Origin: Paludibacteraceae bacterium
Lineage (GTDB): Bacteria > Bacteroidota > Bacteroidia > Bacteroidales > Paludibacteraceae
DNA length: 64,000 nucleotides
NCBI GenBank assembly: GCA_017447875.1
Contig: JAFSMP010000013.1
Coordinates: 1-64,000, forward strand
Direction of reading: 5' to 3'
This document shows, piece by piece, positions 34,996 through 44,495 of this stretch (its first letter is position 1; the number at the start of each line of letters is the position of its first letter). Below the pieces are notes generated by a model. It saw only the letters and a program-made list of their open reading frames with translations. It was not told the origin of the DNA and did no database searches. The position numbers were made by a program, and so were the translations under genes.

Positions 34996-35024
34996 GAAAG
35001 CCTCCGTCGGGAGGCTTTCTTATT
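34991..35024. terminator. Perfect bidirectional terminator containing both stop codons
   Basis: AATAAGAAAGCCTCC (34991-35005) and its exact complement 35010-35024 with loop GTCG. The TAA of the DUF5715 gene (34993-34995) and the stop of proS (35025-35023) fall in the arms. Confidence 0.9.
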
Positions 35025-36513
35025 AGTAGTTGAGGGCGAACACCACTCGTCCGGCAGACGGTTTACCCGTCACCATACATATACCCGGTTCGTTCTTATA
35101 ACCCGGCAGATCGGCCAACGGGATACAACGGATGGTCGCTTTGGTCTCATCCTTGATGCGTTGTTCGGTCTCTGCCGTGCCGTCCCAGTGCGCAAGTAAG
35201 AATCCGCCTTTCTTCAGTTCCTCTTTGAACTCCTCGTAGCTGTTCACCTCGCGGGTGTTGGCGATACGGAAATCGAGGGCTTTGGTGAGCAGATTCTTCT
35301 GGATCTCCTCCAGCAGCGCTTGCACTTTTTCCACGATTCCATCGATAGAAATGGTCTCTTTGGTCTGAGTGTCACGGCGAGCAATCTCGATCGTGTTGTT
35401 CTCCAGATCACGACCGCCCATAGCCAGACGAACCGGTACACCTTTCAGTTCATAATCCGCGAACTTATATCCCGGTGTGTACTTCTCTTCGGTATCCACC
35501 TTGACGCGGATTCCGAGAGCCTTCAGTTGATCAGCAATCGGGTTCAGTTTCACCAGCAGTTTGGTCAGGTCTTCCTCTTTCTTGAAGATCGGCACGATGA
35601 CAACTTGGATAGGAGCCAGATGCGGCGGCAGTACCAGACCGTTGTCGTCCGAGTGGGTCATGATGAGGGCACCCATCAGACGGGTCGAAACACCCCAAGA
35701 CGTAGCCCATACGTATTCGTATTTGTTCTCCTTATTGAGGAACTGCACGTCGAAACTCTTGGCGAAGTTCTGACCTAAGAAGTGACTCGTACCGGCTTGC
35801 AGTGCCTTACCGTCCTGCATCATCGCTTCGATACAGTAGGTGTTGAGTGCACCGGCAAAACGCTCGTTGGGACTCTTCACGCCCTTAAGCACCGGAATAG
35901 CCATCACGTTCTCCGCGAAATCGGCATAGACGTCCAGCATCTGACGAGCATAGTCTTCCGCTTCCTCTTTGGTGGCATGTGCCGTGTGTCCTTCTTGCCA
36001 AAGGAACTCGGCAGTACGCAGGAAAAGACGCGTACGCATCTCCCAACGCATCACGTTACACCATTGGTTGCAGAGGATCGGCAGGTCACGATAGGACGAA
36101 ATCCAGTTCTTGTAAGTGGACCAGATGATGGTCTCGGAGGTCGGACGGATGATCAGTTCTTCTTCCAGTTTGGCTTGCGGATCCACCACCACGCCTCGAC
36201 CGTTCGGGTCGTTCATCAGACGATGGTGGGTCACTACGGCACACTCTTTGGCAAAACCCTCTACGTGCTCTGCCTCACGACTCAAGAAGGACTTGGGGAT
36301 CAGCAGCGGGAAATAGGCATTCTTCACGCCTTTTTCCTTGAATCGACGGTCCAGTTCGGCCTGAATGGTCTCCCAGATCGCATAGCCGTAGGGCTTAATC
36401 ACCATACATCCGCGTACGGCACTCTGTTCCGCCAAGTCAGCCTTCACGACTAACTCGTTATACCATTTCGAATAGTCCTCGGAACGAGGAGTCAGTTTTT
36501 GAAAATTTGCCAT
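35023..36513 (-). CDS. proS: Prolyl-tRNA synthetase (eukaryote/archaeal type)
   Basis: A 496-residue class II synthetase of the short type without the editing insertion. Motifs: [20 protein letters not shown] at the start, [34 protein letters not shown], and the C-terminal zinc-like region ending VVFALNY. Cotranscribed with nagB (2-bp gap). The strand is minus. Confidence 0.95.
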   Translation of the reverse strand: MANFQKLTPRSEDYSKWYNELVVKADLAEQSAVRGCMVIKPYGYAIWETIQAELDRRFKEKGVKNAYFPLLIPKSFLSREAEHVEGFAKECAVVTHHRLMNDPNGRGVVVDPQAKLEEELIIRPTSETIIWSTYKNWISSYRDLPILCNQWCNVMRWEMRTRLFLRTAEFLWQEGHTAHATKEEAEDYARQMLDVYADFAENVMAIPVLKGVKSPNERFAGALNTYCIEAMMQDGKALQAGTSHFLGQNFAKSFDVQFLNKENKYEYVWATSWGVSTRLMGALIMTHSDDNGLVLPPHLAPIQVVIVPIFKKEEDLTKLLVKLNPIADQLKALGIRVKVDTEEKYTPGYKFADYELKGVPVRLAMGGRDLENNTIEIARRDTQTKETISIDGIVEKVQALLEEIQKNLLTKALDFRIANTREVNSYEEFKEELKKGGFLLAHWDGTAETEQRIKDETKATIRCIPLADLPGYKNEPGICMVTGKPSAGRVVFALNY

Positions 36514-36515
36514 TT

Positions 36516-37325
36516 TTACAATAAGGTCTTCGGATCAAGATTATTCTTCTCGATATCTTTGAAGTACTTGAAGGTTCCCAGTTTCAGTTCTTCGCACGCA
36601 GCCTCGTCACATACGATGATTCCATGCTGATGCATCTGCAGCGCCGATACAGTCCACATATGACTGATCGGTTCTTCAATCGCATGCTGCAGCGCACGAG
36701 CTTTGTTATGACCGTTCACCATGATCAGCACCTCTTTGGCATCCATCACCGTACCTACACCTACGGTCAGCGCTGTCTTCGGCACTTTATTCACGTCGTT
36801 CTCGAAGAAACGGCTGTTGGCGATGATCGTGTCGGTCGTCAACTCTTTCTTACGGGTACGGCTGCTCAGCGATGAACCCGGTTCGTTGAAGGCAATATGT
36901 CCGTCCGGACCGATACCACCGAGGAAGAGGTGGATACCTCCGATATTCTTGATCTTCTCTTCGTAACGTGCACACTCGGCTACGAGATCTTCTGCATTAC
37001 CGTTCAGGATATTGACATTCTCCTTGCGGATGTCGATATGGCTGAAGAAGTTATTCCACATGAAGCTATGGTAACTCTCCGGATGCTCTTCCGGCAGGTT
37101 GACGTACTCGTCCATGTTGAACGTTACGACATTACGGAAGGAAACCTTACCGGCTTTGTTCAGCGCGATGAGGGCTTTGTACATGCCCAGCGGCGAAGAA
37201 CCGGTCGGCAGACCGAGTACAAACGGCTTGCTCTCTTTGGGGTCAAACTCATTGATTTTTTTTGCTACATAGTTCGCAGCCCACTGACTGAGCAGGTCAT
37301 ACGAAGGTTCAATAATTACTCGCAT
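36516..37325 (-). CDS. nagB: Glucosamine-6-phosphate deaminase
   Basis: A 269-residue enzyme converting glucosamine 6-phosphate to fructose 6-phosphate and ammonia. Motifs: [26 protein letters not shown] (catalytic Asp), [20 protein letters not shown] (His-Asp-Glu) and [14 protein letters not shown]. The start [15 protein letters not shown] at 37325 is the family start; an earlier in-frame start would lie upstream of the promoter. Confidence 0.95.
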   Translation of the reverse strand: MRVIIEPSYDLLSQWAANYVAKKINEFDPKESKPFVLGLPTGSSPLGMYKALIALNKAGKVSFRNVVTFNMDEYVNLPEEHPESYHSFMWNNFFSHIDIRKENVNILNGNAEDLVAECARYEEKIKNIGGIHLFLGGIGPDGHIAFNEPGSSLSSRTRKKELTTDTIIANSRFFENDVNKVPKTALTVGVGTVMDAKEVLIMVNGHNKARALQHAIEEPISHMWTVSALQMHQHGIIVCDEAACEELKLGTFKYFKDIEKNNLDPKTLL

Positions 37326-37364
37326 AATTGTATCGTTTTTTGTTAGTGCATATTTTTGCGGCTG

Positions 37365-37395
37365 CAAAGGTACTGCTTTTTTTTGAATTATGCAA
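37365..37395 (-). promoter_or_regulatory. Promoter of nagB-proS
   Basis: Minus strand TTG at 37395-37393 and TACCTTTG at 37372-37365. Confidence 0.8.
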
Positions 37396-37423
37396 ATAAA
37401 TCGTAAAAAAAATACACGCGCGC

Positions 37424-37454
37424 TTGCGTATGTCAATTTTTTTTTGTAACTTTG
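37424..37454 (+). promoter_or_regulatory. Promoter of the HD-lpx-glnS-phoH run
   Basis: TTG at 37424 and TAACTTTG at 37447-37454. The genes to 44459 overlap or are closely spaced, so this may serve a seven-gene operon. Confidence 0.8.
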
Positions 37455-37477
37455 CGCCCGATTTACGTTTTTGGAGA

Positions 37478-38737
37478 ATGGCGAATAAGCGAAAGATCAT
37501 CAACGACCCTGTTTTCGGGTTTTTGTCGATACCCAACGAACTGGTATATGACGTGTTGCAGCACCCGTATGTGCAACGGCTGAATCGTATCCGGCAGTTG
37601 GGTTTGTCGTATCTGGTCTATCCGGGTGCGATGCATAGCCGGTTCGGTCATTCGATAGGCGCGATGCACTTGATGCAAGAGGCGATTCAGTCCTTGCGGT
37701 TGAAGGGAGTGGAGATCACGGAAGACGAATCGACGGCGGCGCAGATAGCCATCTTGCTGCACGATATCGGTCACGGTCCGTTCTCGCATGTGCTGGAGCA
37801 TACGATCGTGGACGGCGTGACGCATGAGGACATCTCGCTGCTGATGATGGAGCGTATCAACCTTGATCTGCACGGTCAGTTGGATCGGGCGATTGCTATC
37901 TTCAAGAACGAGTACCCCAAGCATTTCCTGCATCAGTTGATATCGAGCCAGTTGGACGTGGACCGCATGGATTATCTGTGTCGCGACTCGTTCTTCACCG
38001 GTGTACAGGAAGGACGTGTGGCGAGTGAGCGACTGCTGAAGATGCTGGACGTGCGCAACGACAAGTTAGTCGTGCAGGTAAAAGGCATCTATAGCGTGGA
38101 GAAGTTCCTTGTGGCACGTCGGTTGATGTACTGGCAGGTCTATCTGCATAAGACCTCTGTCGCTGCCGAGCAACATCTGATCAAGATTCTCAGCCGGGCC
38201 AAAGAGTTGGCGCGTACGGGTACCGACCTCTTCTGCTCGCCGGCGCTGCGGTATTTCCTCTATCAGAACGTGACGTTTGACCTGTTCTTAGCCCACGAGG
38301 GGCACGATTATTCCGGTGTGAATAGTGAAGCGCTGGAGCAATATGCGTTGTTGGATGACAATGACGTACTATGCGCCATCAAGGCATGGATCAGTAGTGA
38401 GGACAAGGTGCTGAGTGTGTTGAGTCGCAGTTTTATTGACCGGCAGCTGTTTCGTGGAGAAGTGCTGAATGAACCGCTGACCGAGGTGCAGAAAGAGGCG
38501 TTGAACAAGCAGTATGCGCAGGCCTTAGGAATCCGTGAAACGGATGCGCCGTTCCTTTGGAGCGAACATGTATCGACGAGCAATACCTATTCGGAAAAAG
38601 CCGATTCCATCGACATTTTATACTCCGATGGTACCATCCGCGATATCTCCGAAGCCAGCGAAATTCTGGACCTAAAGGCCTTGACGCACAAACCCAAGAA
38701 GTTATACCTTTTTAAATATCGATTAAATGGAATTTAG
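37478..38737 (+). CDS. HD-domain phosphohydrolase, SAMHD1/dGTPase-like
   Basis: A 419-residue HD protein. Metal-binding motifs: [12 protein letters not shown] (His), [16 protein letters not shown] (HD) and the later [16 protein letters not shown] (Asp). N-terminal [19 protein letters not shown] is typical of the YdhJ/SAMHD1-like group. It probably hydrolyses dNTPs or another nucleotide. It overlaps lpxD by 11 bp. Confidence 0.85.
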   Translation: MANKRKIINDPVFGFLSIPNELVYDVLQHPYVQRLNRIRQLGLSYLVYPGAMHSRFGHSIGAMHLMQEAIQSLRLKGVEITEDESTAAQIAILLHDIGHGPFSHVLEHTIVDGVTHEDISLLMMERINLDLHGQLDRAIAIFKNEYPKHFLHQLISSQLDVDRMDYLCRDSFFTGVQEGRVASERLLKMLDVRNDKLVVQVKGIYSVEKFLVARRLMYWQVYLHKTSVAAEQHLIKILSRAKELARTGTDLFCSPALRYFLYQNVTFDLFLAHEGHDYSGVNSEALEQYALLDDNDVLCAIKAWISSEDKVLSVLSRSFIDRQLFRGEVLNEPLTEVQKEALNKQYAQALGIRETDAPFLWSEHVSTSNTYSEKADSIDILYSDGTIRDISEASEILDLKALTHKPKKLYLFKYRLNGI

Positions 38738-39776
38738 TGCACAACAAATTGCGGCCGTGTTAGGCGGAGCGTTGTATGGCAATGCGAATGCGAAAGTGAG
38801 TGATGTAGCGCCGATCGAGCAAGCGCAGGCACAACACCTGACGTTCATCACCGATGAGAAATACCTGCCGTTCTTGGACAAGACGAAAGCAGGCGTGATC
38901 CTCATCACGCGCAGCATTGTGGAAGGGAAGATAGCCTTTCCGGAAGGAGAAGGCAAAGCAGGTGGAGCCGTGATTCTGGTGGATAATGCCCGCGGAGCAA
39001 TGGGAATGTTATTGCAGATGGTAGCGAAAGCGATGTTCCCGGCTAAGAAAGGGGTGGAGCAACCGTGTTTTATCAGCGAAGGAGTGAATGTGCCGGAGGA
39101 TGCGTATGTAGGTGCGTTTGCCTATATCGGTAAGAATGTGCAGTTGGGTGCGGGCGTGCAGATCTATCCGCAGGTCTATATCGGCGATAACGTAACGATA
39201 GGGGAAGGCACGATCTTGTACGCGGGCGTGCGCATCTATGCGAACTGCCAGATCGGCAAGGGTTGTATCTTACACAGCGGTGTCGTCATCGGTTCCGACG
39301 GATTCGGTTTTGAACCCGATGCACAAGGTGTTAACCAGAAGATCCCGCAGATCGGTAATGTGATCATCGAAGATGACGTAGAGCTGGGTGCTAACACGAC
39401 CGTTGACCGCGCGATGATGGGTTCGACGATCGTTCGTAAGAATGCGAAAGTGGATAACCTCGTCCAGATAGCCCATAACGTAGAGGTAGGCGAATCGACC
39501 TTCCTTTGCGCACAGGTAGGTATAGCCGGCAGCAGTAAGGTCGGTAAGCATTGTATCTTGACCGGCCAGGTAGGTGTAGCCGGACATATTGAGGTGACGG
39601 ATAACTGTGTCTTCGGTGCGAAGACCGGCATCGCCGGTAACATCCGCAAACCGGGTATGTACTCCGGTTTCCCGGCTATCGAAGCGGCTAACTGGCGTCG
39701 GTCGGTGGTAGGTTTCAAACAACTGCCGGACATGATCAAGCGACTGCAAGAATTAGAGAAAAATAGCAAACAATAA
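38727..39776 (+). CDS. lpxD: UDP-3-O-(3-hydroxyacyl)glucosamine N-acyltransferase
   Basis: A 349-residue enzyme of lipid A synthesis (third step). N-terminal uridine-binding part (QIAAVLGGALYGNANAKVSD) and left-handed beta helix of hexapeptide repeats (about 100-300, with HSGVVIGSDGFGFEPD and the catalytic His in IAHNVEVG). C-terminal PGMYSGFPA and helix. First of three lpx genes in order D, C, A. Confidence 0.96.
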   Translation: MEFSAQQIAAVLGGALYGNANAKVSDVAPIEQAQAQHLTFITDEKYLPFLDKTKAGVILITRSIVEGKIAFPEGEGKAGGAVILVDNARGAMGMLLQMVAKAMFPAKKGVEQPCFISEGVNVPEDAYVGAFAYIGKNVQLGAGVQIYPQVYIGDNVTIGEGTILYAGVRIYANCQIGKGCILHSGVVIGSDGFGFEPDAQGVNQKIPQIGNVIIEDDVELGANTTVDRAMMGSTIVRKNAKVDNLVQIAHNVEVGESTFLCAQVGIAGSSKVGKHCILTGQVGVAGHIEVTDNCVFGAKTGIAGNIRKPGMYSGFPAIEAANWRRSVVGFKQLPDMIKRLQELEKNSKQ

Positions 39777-39780
39777 TATC

Positions 39781-40686
39781 ATGAAACAAAAAACCATCAA
39801 ATCTGATTTTACGCTGAGTTCGGTAGGCCTGCATACGGGTCTGCATATCACAGCTACTTTCCATCCCGCACCGGTGAACACAGGTATCTGCCTGCGTCGC
39901 GTGGATCTTCCTAAACAACCGTGCCATCAGGCTTTGGCAGACTATGTCTCGGGTACTGAGCGCGGTACGGTCCTGGAGCGCGGTAAATGGAAGATATCCA
40001 CCGTAGAGCATGCGCTGAGTGCTCTCTATGCCATGGGAGTGGATAACTGCATCATCGATGTGGATGCACCGGAGATGCCGATCTTGGACGGCAGTGCCCG
40101 TATGTTCGTTAAGGAGATACAGCGCGTCGGTCTGGAGGAGCAGGATGCAGAGCAGAACGTCTATGTAGTGACCGAACCCATCGAGTATATATCCGAGCAC
40201 GGCAATGTGCTGCGTATTGAACCGTGCGACCATTATGAGGTGGATGTGACGATCGCTTTCCGCTCGATGTTACTGCGCGAGCAACATGCGAAGTTGACCA
40301 ATCTCAATGACTATCCCAAAGAGATCGCTGCTGCGCGTACGTTCTGCTTCGTACGAGAGATAGAACCGCTGCTGCGTGTGGGTCTGATCAAGGGTGGTGA
40401 TCTCAAGAACGCCCTCGTCATCTACGAGACCGAGATGTCACAGGACGGTATGGATTATTTCTGCGACAAGATGGGTCAACCCCATATGGATGCCACCAAG
40501 TTGGGTTACCTCTCGCCGCTGAACTACCAGAATGAACCGGCGCGTCATAAACTGCTGGACGTGATTGGTGACCTGTCGTTGCTCGGCATGCGCCTTCAGG
40601 GACGTATCGTGACCTACAAACCCGGTCATACGTTCAACACGCAGTGTGTAAGAAGATTAAGAAACCAAATCATCAACGAAGAATAA
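39781..40686 (+). CDS. lpxC: UDP-3-O-acyl-N-acetylglucosamine deacetylase, without FabZ fusion
   Basis: A 301-residue zinc deacetylase, the committed step of lipid A. Zinc ligands are H77 in STVEHALSAL, H256 and D260 in ARHKLLDVIGD; the catalytic His is H283 in PGHTFN. In most Bacteroidetes LpxC is fused to a FabZ-type dehydratase (about 460 residues). Here the protein stops just after the deacetylase domain, and lpxA starts 1 bp later, so the dehydratase is missing. No fabZ is seen in the window. Confidence 0.95.
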   Translation: MKQKTIKSDFTLSSVGLHTGLHITATFHPAPVNTGICLRRVDLPKQPCHQALADYVSGTERGTVLERGKWKISTVEHALSALYAMGVDNCIIDVDAPEMPILDGSARMFVKEIQRVGLEEQDAEQNVYVVTEPIEYISEHGNVLRIEPCDHYEVDVTIAFRSMLLREQHAKLTNLNDYPKEIAAARTFCFVREIEPLLRVGLIKGGDLKNALVIYETEMSQDGMDYFCDKMGQPHMDATKLGYLSPLNYQNEPARHKLLDVIGDLSLLGMRLQGRIVTYKPGHTFNTQCVRRLRNQIINEE

Positions 40687-40687
40687 T

Positions 40688-41458
40688 ATGATTTCCCCTT
40701 TAGCAAGTATACATCCTGAAGCCAAGATAGGCGAGAATGTAGAGATCGGTCCGTTCGTGTTTATCGACAAGGACGTAGAGATAGGTGACGGTTGCATCAT
40801 TGATGCCAGCGCCACAATATGTCAATATACGAAGTTAGGCAAGAACTGCCACGTCTTCCCTTCCGCTGTCATCGGTGCGATACCGCAGGATCTGAAGTTC
40901 CACGGAGAGGTGACCTGGACCATCATCGGCGACAACTGCGTGCTGCGTGAGTTCGTGACCGTTCACCGCGGTACGTTCAGTAAGGGTCAGACCGTCATCG
41001 GTAATAATAACCTCATCATGGCTTACTGCCACGTGGCACACGACTGCGTTTTAGGCAACAACATCATCATGTCGAATACCACGCAGTTGGCAGGCGAGGT
41101 GGTAGTGGATGACTTCGCTATCATCGGCGGTGGTACCCTCGTTCACCAGTTCAGCCATATCGGCAGCCACGTGATGGTACAAGGCGGTTCGCGTATCAAC
41201 AAAGATATCCCGCCGTTCATCATCGCGGCCCGTGAACCGATCGCTTACTGCGGTGTCAACTCCGTAGGTCTCAACCGCCGCGGTTTCACGCCGGAGCAGA
41301 TCCACACCATTCAAGAGGTGTACCGTCTGCTCTATCAAGGAGGTTTAAATACCTCCAAGGCTGTAGAAGCGATCGAAGCCAAAGTGCCGCAGAGTGCTGA
41401 ACGAGATATGATTTTGGATTTTGTAAAAGCGTCCACACGTGGCGTTGTTAGAGCATAA
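40688..41458 (+). CDS. lpxA: UDP-N-acetylglucosamine acyltransferase
   Basis: A 256-residue left-handed beta-helix acyltransferase, first step of lipid A. Typical start ISPLASIHPEAKIGENVEIG; catalytic His in AYCHVAHDCVLGN; C-terminal helical part with GLNRRGFTPEQIHTI. Follows lpxC by 1 bp; its stop is directly followed by the glnS ATG. Confidence 0.96.
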   Translation: MISPLASIHPEAKIGENVEIGPFVFIDKDVEIGDGCIIDASATICQYTKLGKNCHVFPSAVIGAIPQDLKFHGEVTWTIIGDNCVLREFVTVHRGTFSKGQTVIGNNNLIMAYCHVAHDCVLGNNIIMSNTTQLAGEVVVDDFAIIGGGTLVHQFSHIGSHVMVQGGSRINKDIPPFIIAAREPIAYCGVNSVGLNRRGFTPEQIHTIQEVYRLLYQGGLNTSKAVEAIEAKVPQSAERDMILDFVKASTRGVVRA

Positions 41459-41459
41459 T

Positions 41460-43151
41460 ATGGAAGAGCAAGAGAAAAGTCTCAATTTTATTGAGCAGAT
41501 CGTAGAGAAAGATCTGGCAGAAGGAGTGAATGACGGACGTATCCAGACGCGTTTTCCGCCGGAGCCGAACGGGTACCTGCATATCGGTCACGTGAAAGCG
41601 ATATGTATGGACTTCGGTATCGCGGAGAAATACAACGGCGTTTGTAACCTCCGTTTCGATGACACCAACCCTGCCAAAGAAGACACCGAATACGTAGAGA
41701 CCATCGAGCGGGATATCGCTTGGTTGGGTTTCAAGTGGGGTAAGATCTTCTATGCTTCGGATTATTTCCAGCAGCTCTATGATCTGGCTATCATGTTCAT
41801 CAAACAGGGCAAGGCGTACGTCGATGAGCAGACAGCGGAACAGATCGCCGAGCAGAAAGGTACACCTACCGAACCCGGTGTGGCTTCGCCTTATCGCGAC
41901 CGTCCGATCGAAGAGAACCTGCGTCTGTTTGAAGCCATGCAGCGCGGTGAGATAGAAGAGGGTAAGATGGTGCTGCGTGCCAAGATCGACATGGCGAACC
42001 CCAACATGCACTTCCGTGATCCGATCATGTACCGTATCATCACCTCTCATCCGCACCATCGTACGGGTACCAAATGGAAGGTATATCCGATGTACGACTT
42101 CGCGCATGGTCAATCCGACTATTTCGAGGGCGTGACGCACAGTATCTGTACGCTCGAGTTTGAGGTGCACCGTCCGCTGTACGACTATTTTATTGACCAG
42201 TTCAGCGGACCGAACTTCTGCGGTCTGAGTCCGTACGGTCCGAACTACCGTCCGAAACAGCGTGAGTTCAACCGGCTCAATATCACCTACACCGTCATGT
42301 CCAAACGGAAAATGCTGCAACTCGTCAAGGAAGGGTTGGTAGCCGGTTGGGACGACCCGCGTATGCCGACCGTCTGCGGTCTGCGTCGCCGCGGTTACAC
42401 ACCGAGCGCTATCCGTACGTTCATGGATAAGATCGGTTACACGAAAGTGGAAGGCATGATCGACCAGGGCTTGCTGGAGCACACCATCCGCGAGGACCTG
42501 AAGGAGACCGCTCCGCGTGTATGTGCGATCTTCGATCCGGTGAAACTGGTGATCACGAACTACGAAGGCGACGGGGAAACCATCGTGGCAGAGAATATCG
42601 ACGGACATCCTGAACTCGGTACCCGTGAGATGCAGTTCGGTAAAGAACTGTGGATCGAGCGGGGTGACTTCCTCGAAGAGGCAGATAATAAGTTCTACCG
42701 TCTCAGCCCGGGTGGCCGCGAAGTGCGTCTCAAAGCATCGTACATCATCCAAGCAACCGGTTGTGAGAAGGATGCGAATGGTAATATCACCACCGTCTAT
42801 GCAACCTACGACCCGAACAGCAAGTCCGGTACCGAAGGAGGTAACCGCAAGACCAAAGCGACCATCAACTGGGTAGAGTGCAAGTCTGCCGTAGATGCCG
42901 AAGTACGTCTGTACGACCGTCTGTTTGCCGTGGAGAATCCAAGTGCGGACGAAAGAGACTTCCGTGAGTTGTTGAATCCGGACAGTCTGAAAGTAGTGAC
43001 GGCGAAAGTGGAGGCATCGCTTGCCAAGGCCAAGATGCAAGACCACTTCCAATTACTCAAACAGGGTTATTTCGTAGTGGACGATGACTCCAAGCCGGAG
43101 CATCTCATTTTGAACAGAACGTGCTCACTCAAAGATAACTACCTTAAATAA
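41460..43151 (+). CDS. glnS: Glutaminyl-tRNA synthetase
   Basis: A 563-residue class I synthetase: RFPPEPNGYLHIGHVKAICMDFG (HIGH), FDDTNPAKED, and VMSKRKMLQLVKEG (KMSKS). C-terminal anticodon-binding beta barrels. The YqeY domain that some Bacteroidetes carry at the end is absent. The ATG at 41460 lies 1 bp after the lpxA stop; an in-frame start 21 bp upstream overlaps lpxA and is less likely. Confidence 0.95.
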   Translation: MEEQEKSLNFIEQIVEKDLAEGVNDGRIQTRFPPEPNGYLHIGHVKAICMDFGIAEKYNGVCNLRFDDTNPAKEDTEYVETIERDIAWLGFKWGKIFYASDYFQQLYDLAIMFIKQGKAYVDEQTAEQIAEQKGTPTEPGVASPYRDRPIEENLRLFEAMQRGEIEEGKMVLRAKIDMANPNMHFRDPIMYRIITSHPHHRTGTKWKVYPMYDFAHGQSDYFEGVTHSICTLEFEVHRPLYDYFIDQFSGPNFCGLSPYGPNYRPKQREFNRLNITYTVMSKRKMLQLVKEGLVAGWDDPRMPTVCGLRRRGYTPSAIRTFMDKIGYTKVEGMIDQGLLEHTIREDLKETAPRVCAIFDPVKLVITNYEGDGETIVAENIDGHPELGTREMQFGKELWIERGDFLEEADNKFYRLSPGGREVRLKASYIIQATGCEKDANGNITTVYATYDPNSKSGTEGGNRKTKATINWVECKSAVDAEVRLYDRLFAVENPSADERDFRELLNPDSLKVVTAKVEASLAKAKMQDHFQLLKQGYFVVDDDSKPEHLILNRTCSLKDNYLK

Positions 43152-43176
43152 CAGTTTAACAGTTTAACGGTTTAAC
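43149..43176 (+). repeat. AGTTTAAC tandem repeat
   Basis: Four units (AACAGTTTAACAGTTTAACGG, then TTTAAC) just after glnS. Confidence 0.6.
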
Positions 43177-43180
43177 ATCT

Positions 43181-43597
43181 TTGCGCACGCGCGTGTATAA
43201 CAATAAGGAGCAGATCTTCTGCGAGTGGCGTCACCGTTGGGTGCGTCTGACACCCGAAGAATGGGTGCGCCAACAGTTGCTTCACCGTCTGGTGGAGCAA
43301 CTTGGTTACCCAGCATCCCTCATCGCGGTGGAACAGGCTATCCAAGTAGGCGAAGCGCAGAAACGTTGCGATGCCGTCGTCTATGACCGCCAGATGATGC
43401 CGCAGATGATCATCGAATGCAAAGCGGAGACGGTGCCGCTGACGCAAAAGACACTCGATCAAGCGATTACATATAACCGAAAACTCAATGTACCTTATCT
43501 GATGCTCCATAACGGAGTGCAGACTATTTGTATTCATGGAACAGATCATTACACTTCAGGACTCCCTCGATACGCCGACCTTTTACGGCGTGAATAA
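43181..43597 (+). CDS. HsdR N-terminal domain protein (PD-(D/E)xK-like), stand-alone
   Basis: A 138-residue protein of the type I restriction enzyme R N-terminal family. Nuclease-like residues D64 in KRCDAVVYD and E79-x-K81 in IIECKAE fit the PD-(D/E)xK signature. It lacks any helicase domain, so it is not a complete restriction subunit; such small proteins are common housekeeping neighbours in Bacteroidetes with unknown role. TTG at 43181 or GTG at 43193 would be the start; no ATG fits. It overlaps phoH by 62 bp. Confidence 0.75.
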   Translation: MRTRVYNNKEQIFCEWRHRWVRLTPEEWVRQQLLHRLVEQLGYPASLIAVEQAIQVGEAQKRCDAVVYDRQMMPQMIIECKAETVPLTQKTLDQAITYNRKLNVPYLMLHNGVQTICIHGTDHYTSGLPRYADLLRRE

Positions 43598-44459
43598 CAG
43601 CAATATCCTTTGTCTCAAGAACCAGCATCCGGACGTGCGTGTCGTGGCACGCGGATACCAGGTCAAGGTCACCGGAGCCGAAACGGCGGTGGCGCATTTT
43701 GAGAAGTCCTTACATCTCTGCGAGAACTTCTGCATCCGCAATAACCGACTCTCCGAACAAGATATCCTGATGCTCTTGCATGGCGACAAACCGCATGAGC
43801 AGGTGACGGACAACCTGATCTTACACGGTGTGAACGGGAAATCTATCTATGCGCGTTCGACCAACCAACAGGCATTGGTCAAAGCCTACGAAGAGAACGA
43901 CCTGCTGTTTGCGGTAGGACCTGCCGGTAGCGGTAAGACCTATACGGCCATTGCTTTGGCAGTACGGGCGTTGCGAAATCGTGAAGTCAAACGGATCATC
44001 TTGTCCCGTCCTGCTGTAGAAGCAGGCGAGAAACTGGGTTTTCTGCCCGGAGATATGAAAGAGAAGATCGATCCGTACCTGCAACCGCTCTACGATGCGC
44101 TGCAAGACATGATCCCGGGTAGCAAACTGACGGAATTCATGGAGAAAGGCACGATACAGATTGCACCGCTCGCTTTCATGCGTGGACGGACGCTGTCGGA
44201 TGCAGTAGTCATTTTGGATGAGGCGCAGAACACGACAGCGTTGCAGCTGAAGATGTTCTTGACCCGTCTCGGTTTGGGCGGTAAGATGATCGTCACCGGT
44301 GATATGACGCAGATCGACCTGCCGCCTACGCAGAAATCGGGTTTGAGGGATGCCTTGGAGCGTTTCCAAGACATCAAAGGTATCCAAATCATCGAATTCA
44401 ACGAGAAAGATATCGTTCGTCACCCGCTGGTCAAGAAGATCGTGGCAGCGTACAAATAG
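43536..44459 (+). CDS. phoH: PhoH family P-loop ATPase
   Basis: A 307-residue protein with Walker A AVGPAGSGKTYTAIALAV (about 127-143) and Walker B VVILDEAQNTT, plus GDMTQIDLP. PhoH proteins are RNA-associated ATPases of uncertain role. An N-terminal KH-like part precedes the ATPase. Last gene of the lpx run. Confidence 0.93.
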   Translation: MEQIITLQDSLDTPTFYGVNNSNILCLKNQHPDVRVVARGYQVKVTGAETAVAHFEKSLHLCENFCIRNNRLSEQDILMLLHGDKPHEQVTDNLILHGVNGKSIYARSTNQQALVKAYEENDLLFAVGPAGSGKTYTAIALAVRALRNREVKRIILSRPAVEAGEKLGFLPGDMKEKIDPYLQPLYDALQDMIPGSKLTEFMEKGTIQIAPLAFMRGRTLSDAVVILDEAQNTTALQLKMFLTRLGLGGKMIVTGDMTQIDLPPTQKSGLRDALERFQDIKGIQIIEFNEKDIVRHPLVKKIVAAYK

Positions 44460-44495
44460 TCATATTTCCCCGATTTCATCGGAGATTTTGTGAAT

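Noticed and set aside
41448..43052. Long open frame antisense to glnS
   Set aside because: Its amino-acid content (His, Thr and Arg rich) is that of a shadow frame, and glnS is certain on the other strand.
43181..43597. Reading the HsdR-N protein as part of a restriction system
   Set aside because: No hsdM, hsdS or helicase near; the orphan form is common and its role unknown.
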